Shown here piece after piece: positions 6,731-14,569 of a DNA stretch of 15,884 bases. Both the position numbers and the translations under genes were made by a program. Position 1 is the stretch's first letter, and each line of letters begins with the position of its first letter. A model generated the notes under the pieces. The model searched no databases. It saw nothing but the letters and a program-made list of their open reading frames with translations, and was not told the origin of the DNA. Source of the stretch: Planctomycetota bacterium (GTDB lineage: Bacteria > Planctomycetota > UBA1135); the NCBI GenBank assembly GCA_022447335.1, contig JAKVCF010000043.1:1-15884 (forward strand). The letters run 5' to 3'.

Positions 6731-9436
6731 TTAGGGGACAGGCCAGAAGGGGCGGTTCGGGCGGATCTCTATATCGCTCCAGAGAGCAACCGCGCCTTCG
6801 TGTACATCTAAGGCGACCGCGCCGTTCAGGCGCTCGGGTGTGTACTCCTCGGGGAAGGCGGCCTTCTCTGAGCCATTGCCGATTATCCAACTCGGTTCAT
6901 CTCCGCCGATCAGGAAATGAAACCGGAAAGCGTCGCCTTCTGGGAAGGAGAATCCATCGATTTGATTGAGGCTTGTGTACGCGCGTCCACCATCCACATC
7001 GACTTCGGTTTCGACCACGCAGACACGGCAAACTGGCGTACCTTCCATAATCTCGAAGATCAGTGCGGCGCGCGGGCGACCGTTACGATCCATGCCAAGG
7101 TTCATCGCCGCGCGGCCTTCGGCCTGCACTGATCCGCGGATCTCAAAGGGGGCCTGGAGGTCATTCAGAGATCGACGACTGACGCGCTCCATGCCTGGCC
7201 TAGCCTCGCCTTCCGGGTTGTTCATGAAAAGTCCGTCCGGCTCGTACTTTACGACATCGACAGTTATGCCTGGCGCGTTGAAGGTGCGGTCACCATCTTC
7301 GCCGCGTTCGAAGGCGCGTTGCCACATGCGCAGGTCCTTCTCGGTCAGCTCTAGCGCAAAGCTCTGGCCCGGTTCAACGCCGATGCCAAAATGTCGAGTT
7401 AGGTCCGGGTGGTCCATCCCAAGCACTTCGCAGCCGTGCACCGCGAATAGGGTTGCTGCCATGGGCTCGCCAGCATCGATTGCTGCATCGGCAGCAGAGG
7501 CTAGGCTTTTGACGGCTTCGCGAGTGGGCACTATGTAGTGTTCTAGGGCATCCTTGCCACCGTTATCTGCTAGCCATTCTTCGGCTTCGAGTACCTCCGC
7601 TTCCTTGTTCGCTGGGAGCATCAGCTCCCAGTGACGCACCATCCAGTAGACAGCGTCCTTGTCACGACCTTCACCTGAGTTAGCAAGTGCCAACAGCCGG
7701 TAAGTTTCGGGGTCGTTCGGGCGCTTGCTATCCGCCTGTTCAGCAGTGATGCGCGCGCGTTCCCAGTCTTCAGCAAGCATGTATCCGCGGCTGCGCGCCT
7801 GTAGTACGTCGGCGAATTCAGGCCCGGACATCTCTTCTTGATAGAGAGAGGTGCAGAACTTGCGCCAACGCGCTTCGAGAGCTCCCCAGTCTTGGACATC
7901 TGGGTCATTAATCTCTTCGATGAAGTACTTCTTCGCGATCTCCATCGGATAGAAGCGGTCGCCATTCGACCCACGTCCAGAGAAGTGCTTTAGGTATTTG
8001 TCGTAGGCGTCGCGATAGACCAGGCGACCGGCTTTCTTGACAGCCTTGTAGTCTTCCGGGATGCGGCCATCGTCGGTTACAGCCTGGCCATATACGCGGC
8101 GGTCGTTTTCTTCGTAGTTGAGAAGAAAGTAAACGAAAGCCCAGCCGTAGGGATAAAAGCTGCCTTCATAAGAGAGGCTGCCAGTTTGATCCGCACCGGT
8201 GTTACGTGGATGAGCGACTAGATCCTCAAGGCTGTGGCGGCTGCCACTATTGTCGATGGCATACCAAGCTCGCAAGCGGTGCACTGCTGGCGCGTTCTTG
8301 ACGATAGTGCCGTCAGCTTTGATTTCACAGCCTTCGAAGTACGTGGCAGTTCCTTCGTTCAGCCAAGTCGGCACGACGTGGCGGTCCTTAGACAGAAGTG
8401 TCATGAATTGATGACTGGCTTCGTGGAACAAGGTTTGCCACAACGAGTCTTGGGTGAATCCTTCCTCGTCATAGGCGCGGTCATACGCGACCACGGTGCG
8501 TTGCGCTGGCACCCAATATCCGCCAACGCCACGGCTGGGCATCGCGCGCTGGAGCACTTTTAGTGACATCTTGTCGAAGTCCGAGCGACGTCGCATGGCA
8601 TGGATAGTCGCCTTGGCTTTCTTTTTGTAGTCGTAAATCTCGCGATAGAACACGTTGATCTCGTCCATCGCCGCAGTGAGCGTTTCCGTGAACTCCCACG
8701 ATATGTTGCAGTAGATTTCGTAGTTCTTTGTCTCGCGTTCGAAGGGGCTCTCCCAGTCCTCATGTTTTTTGTTCTCGCGTGTGAGCCATTCCGGCGACTT
8801 ACGACGAATCGAGGCGGCTACGAATGCGCCACCCGAAAGTTGCTGCCCTGCCTTGTCTGCCAACTTCTCATAGTCTTTCTGAAGCTTCTTGTCGCCGGCG
8901 TTTAACTCGAGTAGACGGTCCATCAGGTGGCCAGCGAGACGGTACTGTTTTTTCGACCCTGTCTTTTTGGCCGCTTCGCGCACGGCTTCATCCCAGCTAG
9001 CCAGAATCTGCTCATCTCGATTCCAGCCTTCCCACTGGTTTTCGAACAGCGCCGCTAGTTCCTCAAGTTCCTTGGTCCGTCCCGTGTACTTGCGTGACCA
9101 GTAGAGCCACTTTGCCCAGCGCAATGCGTCGACCGAATCGTCGGCGGCCATTGCGATGCGGTGCATCAATTGGTAGCCGGCATCACTAAAGGGGTAGGAC
9201 GCTAGCGCTATCAGCCCAGCCTCGCGAGCCTTATCCAGTTCGCCGGCGAGCAGGAGTTGTTCAGCCTTTGAGAAGGCTTCCTTTTCGTCTACGGCAAAGA
9301 TCAGCTCAGGCAGAGTCGGGGCAGTCGCGGGCGCGGAGCTGGGCAGCCAAGGCTGCGCACTCGGATGGGGGATAAGCGCAGGCGCAGCGAGTAAAGCCGC
9401 GACCACGATGCAGAGTGAGCTATACATGCGAGGCAT
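6731..9436 (-). CDS. Large exported gluzincin-type metalloprotease-like protein with C-terminal jelly-roll-like domain
   Basis: This 901-residue protein starts with a signal peptide (hydrophobic residues ~8-22, possible cleavage near PSA-QP at 27). Residues ~45-200 are helical and TPR-like. HEASH (338-342) followed 19 residues later by E361 in WLNEGTATYFEG is the zinc site of clan MA gluzincin peptidases, as in the DUF1570-type proteins frequent in planctomycetes; H338, H342 and E361 would bind zinc, with E339 as general base. Residues ~540-640 look like more helical repeats. The last ~150 residues, with beta-rich segments and a closing GAVALDVHEGAVALWSDIEIRP, resemble a laminin-G/DUF1080-like sandwich that could bind glycan. 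It follows the trypsin-like protease gene by 57 bases. Start may be the ATG at 9436 or 9427; GAAGG lies just upstream. Peptidase activity is inferred from the motif; the substrate is unknown. Confidence 0.8.
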   Translation of the reverse strand: MPRMYSSLCIVVAALLAAPALIPHPSAQPWLPSSAPATAPTLPELIFAVDEKEAFSKAEQLLLAGELDKAREAGLIALASYPFSDAGYQLMHRIAMAADDSVDALRWAKWLYWSRKYTGRTKELEELAALFENQWEGWNRDEQILASWDEAVREAAKKTGSKKQYRLAGHLMDRLLELNAGDKKLQKDYEKLADKAGQQLSGGAFVAASIRRKSPEWLTRENKKHEDWESPFERETKNYEIYCNISWEFTETLTAAMDEINVFYREIYDYKKKAKATIHAMRRRSDFDKMSLKVLQRAMPSRGVGGYWVPAQRTVVAYDRAYDEEGFTQDSLWQTLFHEASHQFMTLLSKDRHVVPTWLNEGTATYFEGCEIKADGTIVKNAPAVHRLRAWYAIDNSGSRHSLEDLVAHPRNTGADQTGSLSYEGSFYPYGWAFVYFLLNYEENDRRVYGQAVTDDGRIPEDYKAVKKAGRLVYRDAYDKYLKHFSGRGSNGDRFYPMEIAKKYFIEEINDPDVQDWGALEARWRKFCTSLYQEEMSGPEFADVLQARSRGYMLAEDWERARITAEQADSKRPNDPETYRLLALANSGEGRDKDAVYWMVRHWELMLPANKEAEVLEAEEWLADNGGKDALEHYIVPTREAVKSLASAADAAIDAGEPMAATLFAVHGCEVLGMDHPDLTRHFGIGVEPGQSFALELTEKDLRMWQRAFERGEDGDRTFNAPGITVDVVKYEPDGLFMNNPEGEARPGMERVSRRSLNDLQAPFEIRGSVQAEGRAAMNLGMDRNGRPRAALIFEIMEGTPVCRVCVVETEVDVDGGRAYTSLNQIDGFSFPEGDAFRFHFLIGGDEPSWIIGNGSEKAAFPEEYTPERLNGAVALDVHEGAVALWSDIEIRPNRPFWPVP

Positions 9437-9442
9437 GGCCTT

Positions 9443-9460
9443 CGCAGTTTAACGCAGTTT
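9443..9460. repeat. Short direct repeat in protease intergenic gap
   Basis: CGCAGTTT occurs at 9443-9450 and again at 9453-9460, giving a 10-base period, about one helical turn. It lies in the 57-base gap between the two protease genes. Such spacing could suit a dimeric regulator, but two short copies may be chance. Confidence 0.4.
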
Positions 9461-9493
9461 GCAGCTGATCCCGGCGCGCCCGGGTCATCGGGC

Positions 9494-10678
9494 TCAGGGC
9501 TTGGGCAGCAGTTCGGCGTGACCGATTTCGGTCAGCCAGCTGTGTAGGCGCGTGAGCGGCACGGCTAGGCCCATGTGAGTGATTACTTGGGGTCGGTAAG
9601 AGCCGTGGGTATAGATCTTGGCAAAGATGCCGACCAGTTCGAGGGTCTCTGCGTGGAAGACACCACCTCCTGAATTGCCGAAGAAGGCTGGACTTGAGAC
9701 CATCCAGTAGGGCTCGCCGGCTACCTCCCAAGTTTCGCGGGTGATCATGCCGCGGGTTGCCTGTGCTGCGGTGCCGAGGGGGCACCCTACTGTGTAGATT
9801 TCACGGAAGACACCGATCTCCTCGGTGCGCTCAAGTGGAGCAATGCGCGCGACAGGGCCAAGCTCTGCGCTGGTTTCGACCTTAAGCAGAGCGAGGTCCG
9901 ATTCAATATCCCATTCGATCATGCGCGCTGGGTAGGCGTCTTCACAGGCATCCAAGCCAGTGAAGACAGCGCGGAAGCTGACTTCGCGGTAGCTATTGAA
10001 GTCGTCGCGCCCTTCGAGGATGTCTCGCACGACGTGGTAGCAAGATAGAGCAAGGTAGTGGGGGTCGTCTTCGTCGTCGACGTACCCGACAAGTACAGCT
10101 GAGCCGACTGCTTCACCGCCCGACAATTGAAACACGGGTCCAAGCACCTGCTCACGCAGCGCGGCAACGGCGCTGCTGGTGGGATCGGGCGCAGCCGCGG
10201 TACGCGCTTCGAAGTCAGCTTGCGCGGCGCGCACGCCAGCCAGATCGAGTTGCAATCGTTCTGATTCAGACGCGATGCGTGATTCGAGTTGCTCGCGCTC
10301 AGTCTCGAGTTCAGTCTCGAGCTCTTCGATTTTCGAGAGCAGCATTTGTGCTGAGTCGCGTTCGCGATCCAGCTTTGCAGTACGGTCTCGCAATCCAGCG
10401 GCCTCGTTTACTAGGCTTGAGTGAGCGGCTTCCAGTGCGACGTAATCCTGAGCAAGCGCTTCCTGCGCAGTGTGGACTTCGTTGAAAGCAGTTTCTCGGT
10501 CACGCAGCATTTCGCGCATCTCCAGAAGCTCCGTTCGTAGCTTCTGGACACGGGTGGCGGCCAGGTCGACGCGCGACTGGGTTTTGAGTAGCCAAGGGAC
10601 CCCGGCTAGAGCCAGCGCGCCAGCGGTGCAGAGAGCGGTGAGGGTGGGGAAGATCCGCATCCTTCTCTGTTCGTCCAT
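9494..10678 (-). CDS. Membrane-anchored coiled-coil trypsin-like serine protease
   Basis: This 394-residue protein has one N-terminal membrane segment (~9-31) that can act as a signal anchor, then a long heptad-rich, Glu/Arg/Leu-rich coiled coil (~38-165), then a chymotrypsin-fold protease domain (~178-394). The triad is H215 in SCYHVV, D261 in ESDLALLKV and S336 in FFGNSGGG, all in the right order and spacing. CPLGTAAQATRGMI fits the substrate-binding side typical of HtrA-like proteases (VGCPLG). No PDZ domain follows, so it is not a standard DegP/HtrA. The coiled coil probably sets oligomerisation or holds the protease at a distance from the membrane in the periplasm. It is the first gene of a likely two-gene unit with the metalloprotease-like gene. 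The chosen ATG has no Shine-Dalgarno; a second ATG six codons on is preceded directly by AGAAGG. Confidence 0.88.
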   Translation of the reverse strand: MDEQRRMRIFPTLTALCTAGALALAGVPWLLKTQSRVDLAATRVQKLRTELLEMREMLRDRETAFNEVHTAQEALAQDYVALEAAHSSLVNEAAGLRDRTAKLDRERDSAQMLLSKIEELETELETEREQLESRIASESERLQLDLAGVRAAQADFEARTAAAPDPTSSAVAALREQVLGPVFQLSGGEAVGSAVLVGYVDDEDDPHYLALSCYHVVRDILEGRDDFNSYREVSFRAVFTGLDACEDAYPARMIEWDIESDLALLKVETSAELGPVARIAPLERTEEIGVFREIYTVGCPLGTAAQATRGMITRETWEVAGEPYWMVSSPAFFGNSGGGVFHAETLELVGIFAKIYTHGSYRPQVITHMGLAVPLTRLHSWLTEIGHAELLPKP

Positions 10679-10823
10679 TGCGGGGGGTCTAGTGAAGCAT
10701 TCGTACCCTCGGGATGTTCAGTTAGCCCTTATACAAGCTAAATAATTTGTTTTTAAGGGCTCGGCGAATAGCGTTTCCGGTCTTACAATATGCGGTCGGA
10801 GCAAATGCTCCCGTCCCACAGAA
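10679..10823. promoter_or_regulatory. Divergent regulatory region between the serine protease and ribBA
   Basis: This is the longest noncoding stretch in the window, 145 bases. On the minus strand TTAAAA (10755-10750) and TATAAG (10732-10727), 17 bases apart, form a plausible sigma-70-type promoter for the protease gene. On the plus strand TACAAT (10784-10789) is a good -10 candidate for ribBA, 34 bases before its ATG, but without a clear -35. A small hairpin GGAGC-AAAT-GCTCC (10798-10811) would lie in the ribBA leader. I looked for the conserved FMN riboswitch elements and do not find them. Promoter calls rest on pattern only. Confidence 0.45.
10724..10761. repeat. Inverted repeat AGCCCTTA / TAAGGGCT
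   Basis: Perfect eight-base arms lie at 10724-10731 and 10754-10761, separated by 22 AT-rich bases; a second short pairing (ACAA with TTGT) continues the stem with a bulge. The repeat encloses the candidate minus-strand promoter, with TATAAG overlapping one arm. It could be an operator bound by a dimeric repressor controlling the protease, ribBA or both, or an RNA hairpin in either leader. The arms are real; the role is inferred. Confidence 0.6.
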
Positions 10824-12071
10824 ATGGTGTTTGCCACAGTTGAGGAGGCCCTCGAAGACATCCGGCAGGGTCGGATGATCATCTTGGTTGACGATCCCCG
10901 CCGCGAGAACGAGGGCGATTTGGTCATGGCCGCCGAGGCCGTGACTCCCGAGGCCATCAACTTCATGCGGAAAGAAGGTGGCGGACTTATTTGCCTCTCG
11001 TTGTCGGGCGAAATTTGCGATCAGCTCAATCTGCGTCCGCAGGTCGCCAACAACACGGCCCGAATGGGCACTGCTTTTCTCGAGTCGATTGAGGCTAGCG
11101 AAGGGGTGACTACTGGCATTTCGGCGGCGGATCGCGCCACGACCATTCTGGCGGCAGTTCATCCTGGCGCAAAGCCGGCCGATCTAGCTCGTCCCGGCCA
11201 CATGTTCCCGCTGCGCGCGCGCGACGGCGGGGTGTTGGTACGTCCTGGGCAGACTGAGGGCTCGGTTGACCTGTCCAACTTGGCGGGAATGCGGGCTGCT
11301 GGCGTGATCTGCGAGATCATGAATGAGGACGGCACCATGTCCCGCATGCCCGATCTCGAGGTCTTCGCCGAAAAGCACGGCATGAAGATTTTGACGGGCG
11401 AAGCGCTTATCGAGTACCGCCGCAAGCGCGAGAAGCTAATCGAGCGCCGAGTCGATTCGGTGCCGATGCCAAATGCCATTGGCGAGTGGCAGATGCACCT
11501 TTACCGATCGAAGATAGATGGTCGCGAGCACATTGCCATGACCTACGGCTGGCAGGATGCCCCAGAAGATCTCGAGGTCGCTTTTGAGCGCGTTGACGAA
11601 CCCGTGGTGGTTCGTGTGCACTCTGAGTGCTTCACAGGTGATGTCATGCACTCGCTGCGCTGCGATTGCGGCCCTCAACTTGATGCTGCTATGAGTCAAA
11701 TCTCTGTGACGGGCAAGGGCGTTTTGCTCTACATTCGACAGGAAGGGCGCGGTATTGGGCTGGAAAAGAAGCTTGAGGCCTACAAGCTGCAGGACGCAGG
11801 ATTTGACACGGTCGAGGCGAACGAAAAACTTGGCTTCCCGGCCGATATGAGGGAGTACGGTGTGGGTGCGCAGATTCTGCATGACCTAGGTGTCCGGCAG
11901 ATGCGCCTGCTAACAAATAACCCGAAGAAGCTCTTGGGATTGAAGGGCTATGGCCTGGAGATTACAGAGCAACTTCCGATTGCAGTCGAGCCCCAAGCCC
12001 ACAACGCGCGCTATCTCGAAACCAAGCGCGACCGCATGGGGCATTTGCTACCGCCGGTCCGGGGCGAATAG
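10824..12071 (+). CDS. ribBA: Bifunctional DHBP synthase / GTP cyclohydrolase II
   Basis: The 415-residue fusion supplies both starting branches of riboflavin synthesis. Residues ~1-205 are the RibB domain (ribulose 5-phosphate to 3,4-dihydroxy-2-butanone 4-phosphate plus formate), with RENEGD (27-32), GVTTGISAADRA, RPGHMFPLRA and DGTMSRMPDL. Residues ~210-405 are RibA (GTP to the diaminopyrimidine), with zinc ligands C269, C280 and C282 in SECFTG...RCDCG and the catalytic IRQEGRGIGL, LLTNNPKK and HNARYLETKRDRMGHLL signatures. One oddity is RPGQTEG at 141-147: Q143 replaces the histidine of the usual GHTEA, a Mg ligand in RibB structures, so the RibB half may work differently or poorly. No Shine-Dalgarno is visible. 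The next gene follows after 56 bases on the same strand, so the group may be co-transcribed. Confidence 0.95.
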   Translation: MVFATVEEALEDIRQGRMIILVDDPRRENEGDLVMAAEAVTPEAINFMRKEGGGLICLSLSGEICDQLNLRPQVANNTARMGTAFLESIEASEGVTTGISAADRATTILAAVHPGAKPADLARPGHMFPLRARDGGVLVRPGQTEGSVDLSNLAGMRAAGVICEIMNEDGTMSRMPDLEVFAEKHGMKILTGEALIEYRRKREKLIERRVDSVPMPNAIGEWQMHLYRSKIDGREHIAMTYGWQDAPEDLEVAFERVDEPVVVRVHSECFTGDVMHSLRCDCGPQLDAAMSQISVTGKGVLLYIRQEGRGIGLEKKLEAYKLQDAGFDTVEANEKLGFPADMREYGVGAQILHDLGVRQMRLLTNNPKKLLGLKGYGLEITEQLPIAVEPQAHNARYLETKRDRMGHLLPPVRGE

Positions 12072-12127
12072 CCTGCGCTCGGCTCTCGTTCTTGACATCC
12101 GGGGCCGTTAATCTGGTCCCGCGTCTT

Positions 12128-13999
12128 ATGCGCAGTCTCGGCATCTCGCTCCGTCCTGACGGCTTCACCTTCGCAATATGCGACGGCAGCCTCAAGAAGT
12201 ACTCCGTCGCCGCTTCCGGCTCGGGCTTGTTGCCCTCGGACCACCGCGGCCGTGCCAAGGAACTTGGCAAGGCGTTGGCTTTAGCTCTCAAGTCTGAGGG
12301 TGCTGCGAAGTACGACCGCGTCTCAATTGCAGCGCCCGGCCTTAGTTCGCCACTACGAGAACTCTCTCTGCCCTTCTCCGATCGCGAGAAGATCATGCAG
12401 GTACTCAAGTTTGAGGTTGAGTCTGAGCTTTATCATCTCGATATCGAAGATGTTGTCTGCGACTACATCGAGCTGCAAGACGAGCGCGCGACCACCACTC
12501 TATTGGTTGCGTCTCAGCCGAAAAATGACATTCAGGTCACTCTAGATGTGCTGGATTTGGCTGGGGTCGACGCGCCCCTGCTCGATCTCGACTTTGGCGC
12601 GCTGGCTAGTTACGTGCCGCGTATTCCGATGCCTGGTTCGATCGAAGGAGATGAAGCGGACGATCTATCACTGGCTGAGCGCGCGGACCTCCTTCATGGC
12701 TTGTTGCATATTGGCCCCTATTCCAGTGCGCTGATCGTATTCAGTGAGCGCGGTGTGCGCGCCGTGCGCGAGTTGCATGTAGGTTACCGCGAGCTGGGGC
12801 GTGATATCGGCCCTGAAGGTCCGCCGGAAGTTCACGCTGAGCCGGTGGTAGAAGGGCGCGATGAAAACGCCCTCCACGCGGCCGAATCGGCCGAGGCTGC
12901 TGCGCAGGATGCCATCGATGAGATGTTGGAAGACGATGCAGTCACTGAGGAGGAAGGTATAGAGGTAGTTGACGACGGTTCGTTGTGGGGAGCTGACCCT
13001 GCATTACCGACCGGTTACAGCTTCGAAGAGTTGACAGCAAAGGTTGGTTCTGAAGTTCTTGCCGATCTGCGCAAGCGCGTTATCGCCGAAGTGCGTCGTG
13101 GCCTAATTGCCTCTTCACTAAAGCTTGAGTCGATCGTCATCAGCGGTGCGGTAATTCCGGGACTCGACGAGCCAATGCAGCTGCGACTGGGTTTCCCGGT
13201 GCATGTGCACGAGAGCGAAGGGGGCGCTTGTCCAATTGCCATCGGTGCTGCCCTGCGTGGTTTTGGCGACAAGGCGTCGACGATGAACTTTCGTCAGGAG
13301 GAGTTCCGTTTTACCAAGGGGCTTGAGCGCGTCGAAGGTCCGCTGACCTTCGGCTTAGTCAGCTTGATCGCTTACTTCGTGCTTGCTGGGGTGGTCGACT
13401 ACAAGGTTGGCAGCGCCAAAATGCAAGCCGCCGCGGGCTTGGGCGATCGCAACAGCTTGCTGACGTTGACTGCGTACGAGGTCGACCAGCTTCTGAACGA
13501 GAACATTCCGGAGGGAGCTCCTGACAATTGGCGGGTTCGAACCAACTTCGAAGGTGTTGACATCCCGCTGGACCAGCACATCGAACGACTGCGCATTGGG
13601 GTGAATAAGGCAGCCGACCAGCTCGACGAAATGCTTGGCACCGACACTGACGTGCCCCTGCCTCAGAGTTGCCTCGATGCTTGGCGTCTGGTCAGCGATG
13701 TGCTTGCACGCGAGCTCGAAGGGCGTGGTCCGCGGTGGATGCTTGAAGATCTAGCGCTGACCTCTTTCGATAAGAAGGCGCGGATGGATGCGCACGTAGA
13801 AGTGAAGATGACGTTGACTTTCTTTGGCGAGACTGCAACGGCTACCGGCGAAGGGCTGGCACAACAGTTGCGCAGCAAGCCTTGGGTTATTGGGCTTCCC
13901 GAAAACAACGGCTGGGAGCCGATTAAGGAAGGAGTGGGTCGCTTCTCGACCATTACATTGCGTGTCGACACCACAAAGGCCGAGGAGCCTATCGAGTAA
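12128..13999 (+). CDS. GspL/PilM-like inner-membrane protein: actin-like ATPase domain, membrane helix, periplasmic part
   Basis: The 623-residue protein starts at the ATG at 12128, where the actin-like beta strand LGISLRPDGFTFAICDG begins; a TTG at 12092 would add 12 unlikely residues. Residues 1-~385 match the PilM/GspL cytoplasmic domain: phosphate-1-like strand, LPFSDREKIMQVLKFEVES, the phosphate-2-like HIGPYSSALIVFSERG, ISGAVIPGLDEPMQLRLG and IAIGAALRG. A ~70-residue very acidic insert (~225-295, for example DEMLEDDAVTEEEG) interrupts it. MNFRQEEFRFTKG (386-398) resembles the short pre-membrane motif of GspL/PilN; residues 405-423 form one membrane helix, and ~200 residues would be periplasmic with a coiled, ferredoxin-like pattern. 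Such proteins link the cytoplasmic assembly ATPase to the inner-membrane platform of type II secretion or type IV pili. ATP-binding residues look weak. The partner gene follows after 11 bases. Confidence 0.75.
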   Translation: MRSLGISLRPDGFTFAICDGSLKKYSVAASGSGLLPSDHRGRAKELGKALALALKSEGAAKYDRVSIAAPGLSSPLRELSLPFSDREKIMQVLKFEVESELYHLDIEDVVCDYIELQDERATTTLLVASQPKNDIQVTLDVLDLAGVDAPLLDLDFGALASYVPRIPMPGSIEGDEADDLSLAERADLLHGLLHIGPYSSALIVFSERGVRAVRELHVGYRELGRDIGPEGPPEVHAEPVVEGRDENALHAAESAEAAAQDAIDEMLEDDAVTEEEGIEVVDDGSLWGADPALPTGYSFEELTAKVGSEVLADLRKRVIAEVRRGLIASSLKLESIVISGAVIPGLDEPMQLRLGFPVHVHESEGGACPIAIGAALRGFGDKASTMNFRQEEFRFTKGLERVEGPLTFGLVSLIAYFVLAGVVDYKVGSAKMQAAAGLGDRNSLLTLTAYEVDQLLNENIPEGAPDNWRVRTNFEGVDIPLDQHIERLRIGVNKAADQLDEMLGTDTDVPLPQSCLDAWRLVSDVLARELEGRGPRWMLEDLALTSFDKKARMDAHVEVKMTLTFFGETATATGEGLAQQLRSKPWVIGLPENNGWEPIKEGVGRFSTITLRVDTTKAEEPIE

Positions 14000-14000
14000 G

Positions 14001-14006
14001 AGGAAG
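14001..14006 (+). promoter_or_regulatory. Ribosome binding site AGGAAG deciding a GTG start
   Basis: AGGAAG lies four bases before the GTG at 14011 and two bases after the stop codon of the upstream gene. It is one of the few good Shine-Dalgarno sequences here and supports the GTG start and translational coupling to the GspL-like gene. Confidence 0.75.
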
Positions 14007-14010
14007 CATC

Positions 14011-14529
14011 GTGAACAATCGCCGCACCCTCATCATTCTGCTCGCCTTGGCCGCCGCCACTGGAGGCGGTCGATATTGGGCCAAGGAGTACCGCTCGACT
14101 TGGGGCACGAGTTTTACTCGTCACTCGCAGCAGTTTCGTTCAGTGATTGAGAAAGCCCGTGAAGTATCGGCGCGCCGTGAAGCTGCGGTTTACGGGTTAG
14201 GCGACAGCTCCTATCAAACCCAGATCCAAGAGTTTGCCGGCCGCTCGCGTCTCGGTAACATCACCGTGCGCCCGCGTGGCAATGCGGAAGAGGGTGACTA
14301 CAGCATGGTGGTCGACTTCGAGGACCCGAGTCATCGTTACGGTCGGAATCAGATTTTCACCTTCCTCTACAATTGCGAAGTGATGATCCCACGCGTACGC
14401 ACAACTTCCTTTTCGATGCGCCCTGCGAATGAGGGTAGTCGCAAGCGGGACCCTGGCTCCGATCGCGATGATGTGTGGAAGGTCGAGCAACTGACGTTCG
14501 TCAAGCGTTCGCCGGTGACGAACAACTAG
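14011..14529 (+). CDS. One-helix GspM/PilO-like platform protein
   Basis: This 172-residue protein has a short N-terminal membrane helix (~6-20), an adjacent basic/helical stretch (~30-60, HSQQFRSVIEKAREVSARRE) that may be coiled coil, and a beta-rich C-terminal domain (~65-170). That layout, and its position 11 bases after the GspL/PilM-like gene with a good ribosome binding site, fit GspM or PilO, the small bitopic partner that pairs with GspL or PilN through ferredoxin-like domains in the periplasm. Sequence similarity alone is not enough for me to name it, so the call rests on architecture and context. It ends the plus-strand run and faces the SDR gene 40 bases away; no hairpin terminator is visible there. 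Confidence 0.55.
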   Translation: MNNRRTLIILLALAAATGGGRYWAKEYRSTWGTSFTRHSQQFRSVIEKAREVSARREAAVYGLGDSSYQTQIQEFAGRSRLGNITVRPRGNAEEGDYSMVVDFEDPSHRYGRNQIFTFLYNCEVMIPRVRTTSFSMRPANEGSRKRDPGSDRDDVWKVEQLTFVKRSPVTNN

Positions 14530-14569
14530 GCCGCTCATGTGGCGTGGTCTGCTGGATGCAGGACTTCTC

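Noticed and set aside
6966..7538. 190-residue plus-strand ORF
   Set aside because: Antisense to the C-terminal part of the metalloprotease-like gene; Ser/Arg/Pro-rich and without motifs.
10300..10330. Repeated CTCGAG/AGTCTCGAG-type sequences
   Set aside because: They fall in the coiled-coil part of the serine protease and reflect repeated Glu-Leu-Glu codons, not a DNA repeat element.
10679..10823. FMN riboswitch upstream of ribBA
   Set aside because: The conserved FMN aptamer segments are not present in these 145 bases.
11436..11882. 148-residue minus-strand ORF
   Set aside because: Antisense to the GTP cyclohydrolase II domain of ribBA, which is unmistakable.
12092..12127. TTG start for the GspL-like gene; the same bases also read TTGACA as a -35 box
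   Set aside because: The actin-like fold begins at the ATG at 12128. As a promoter, the nearest -10-like sequence (TAATCT, 12109-12114) is only 11 bases away, too close for sigma-70.
14530..14569. Rho-independent terminator between convergent genes
   Set aside because: No GC-rich hairpin followed by a T-run is visible on either strand; the same holds for 1631-1657 and 6705-6730.
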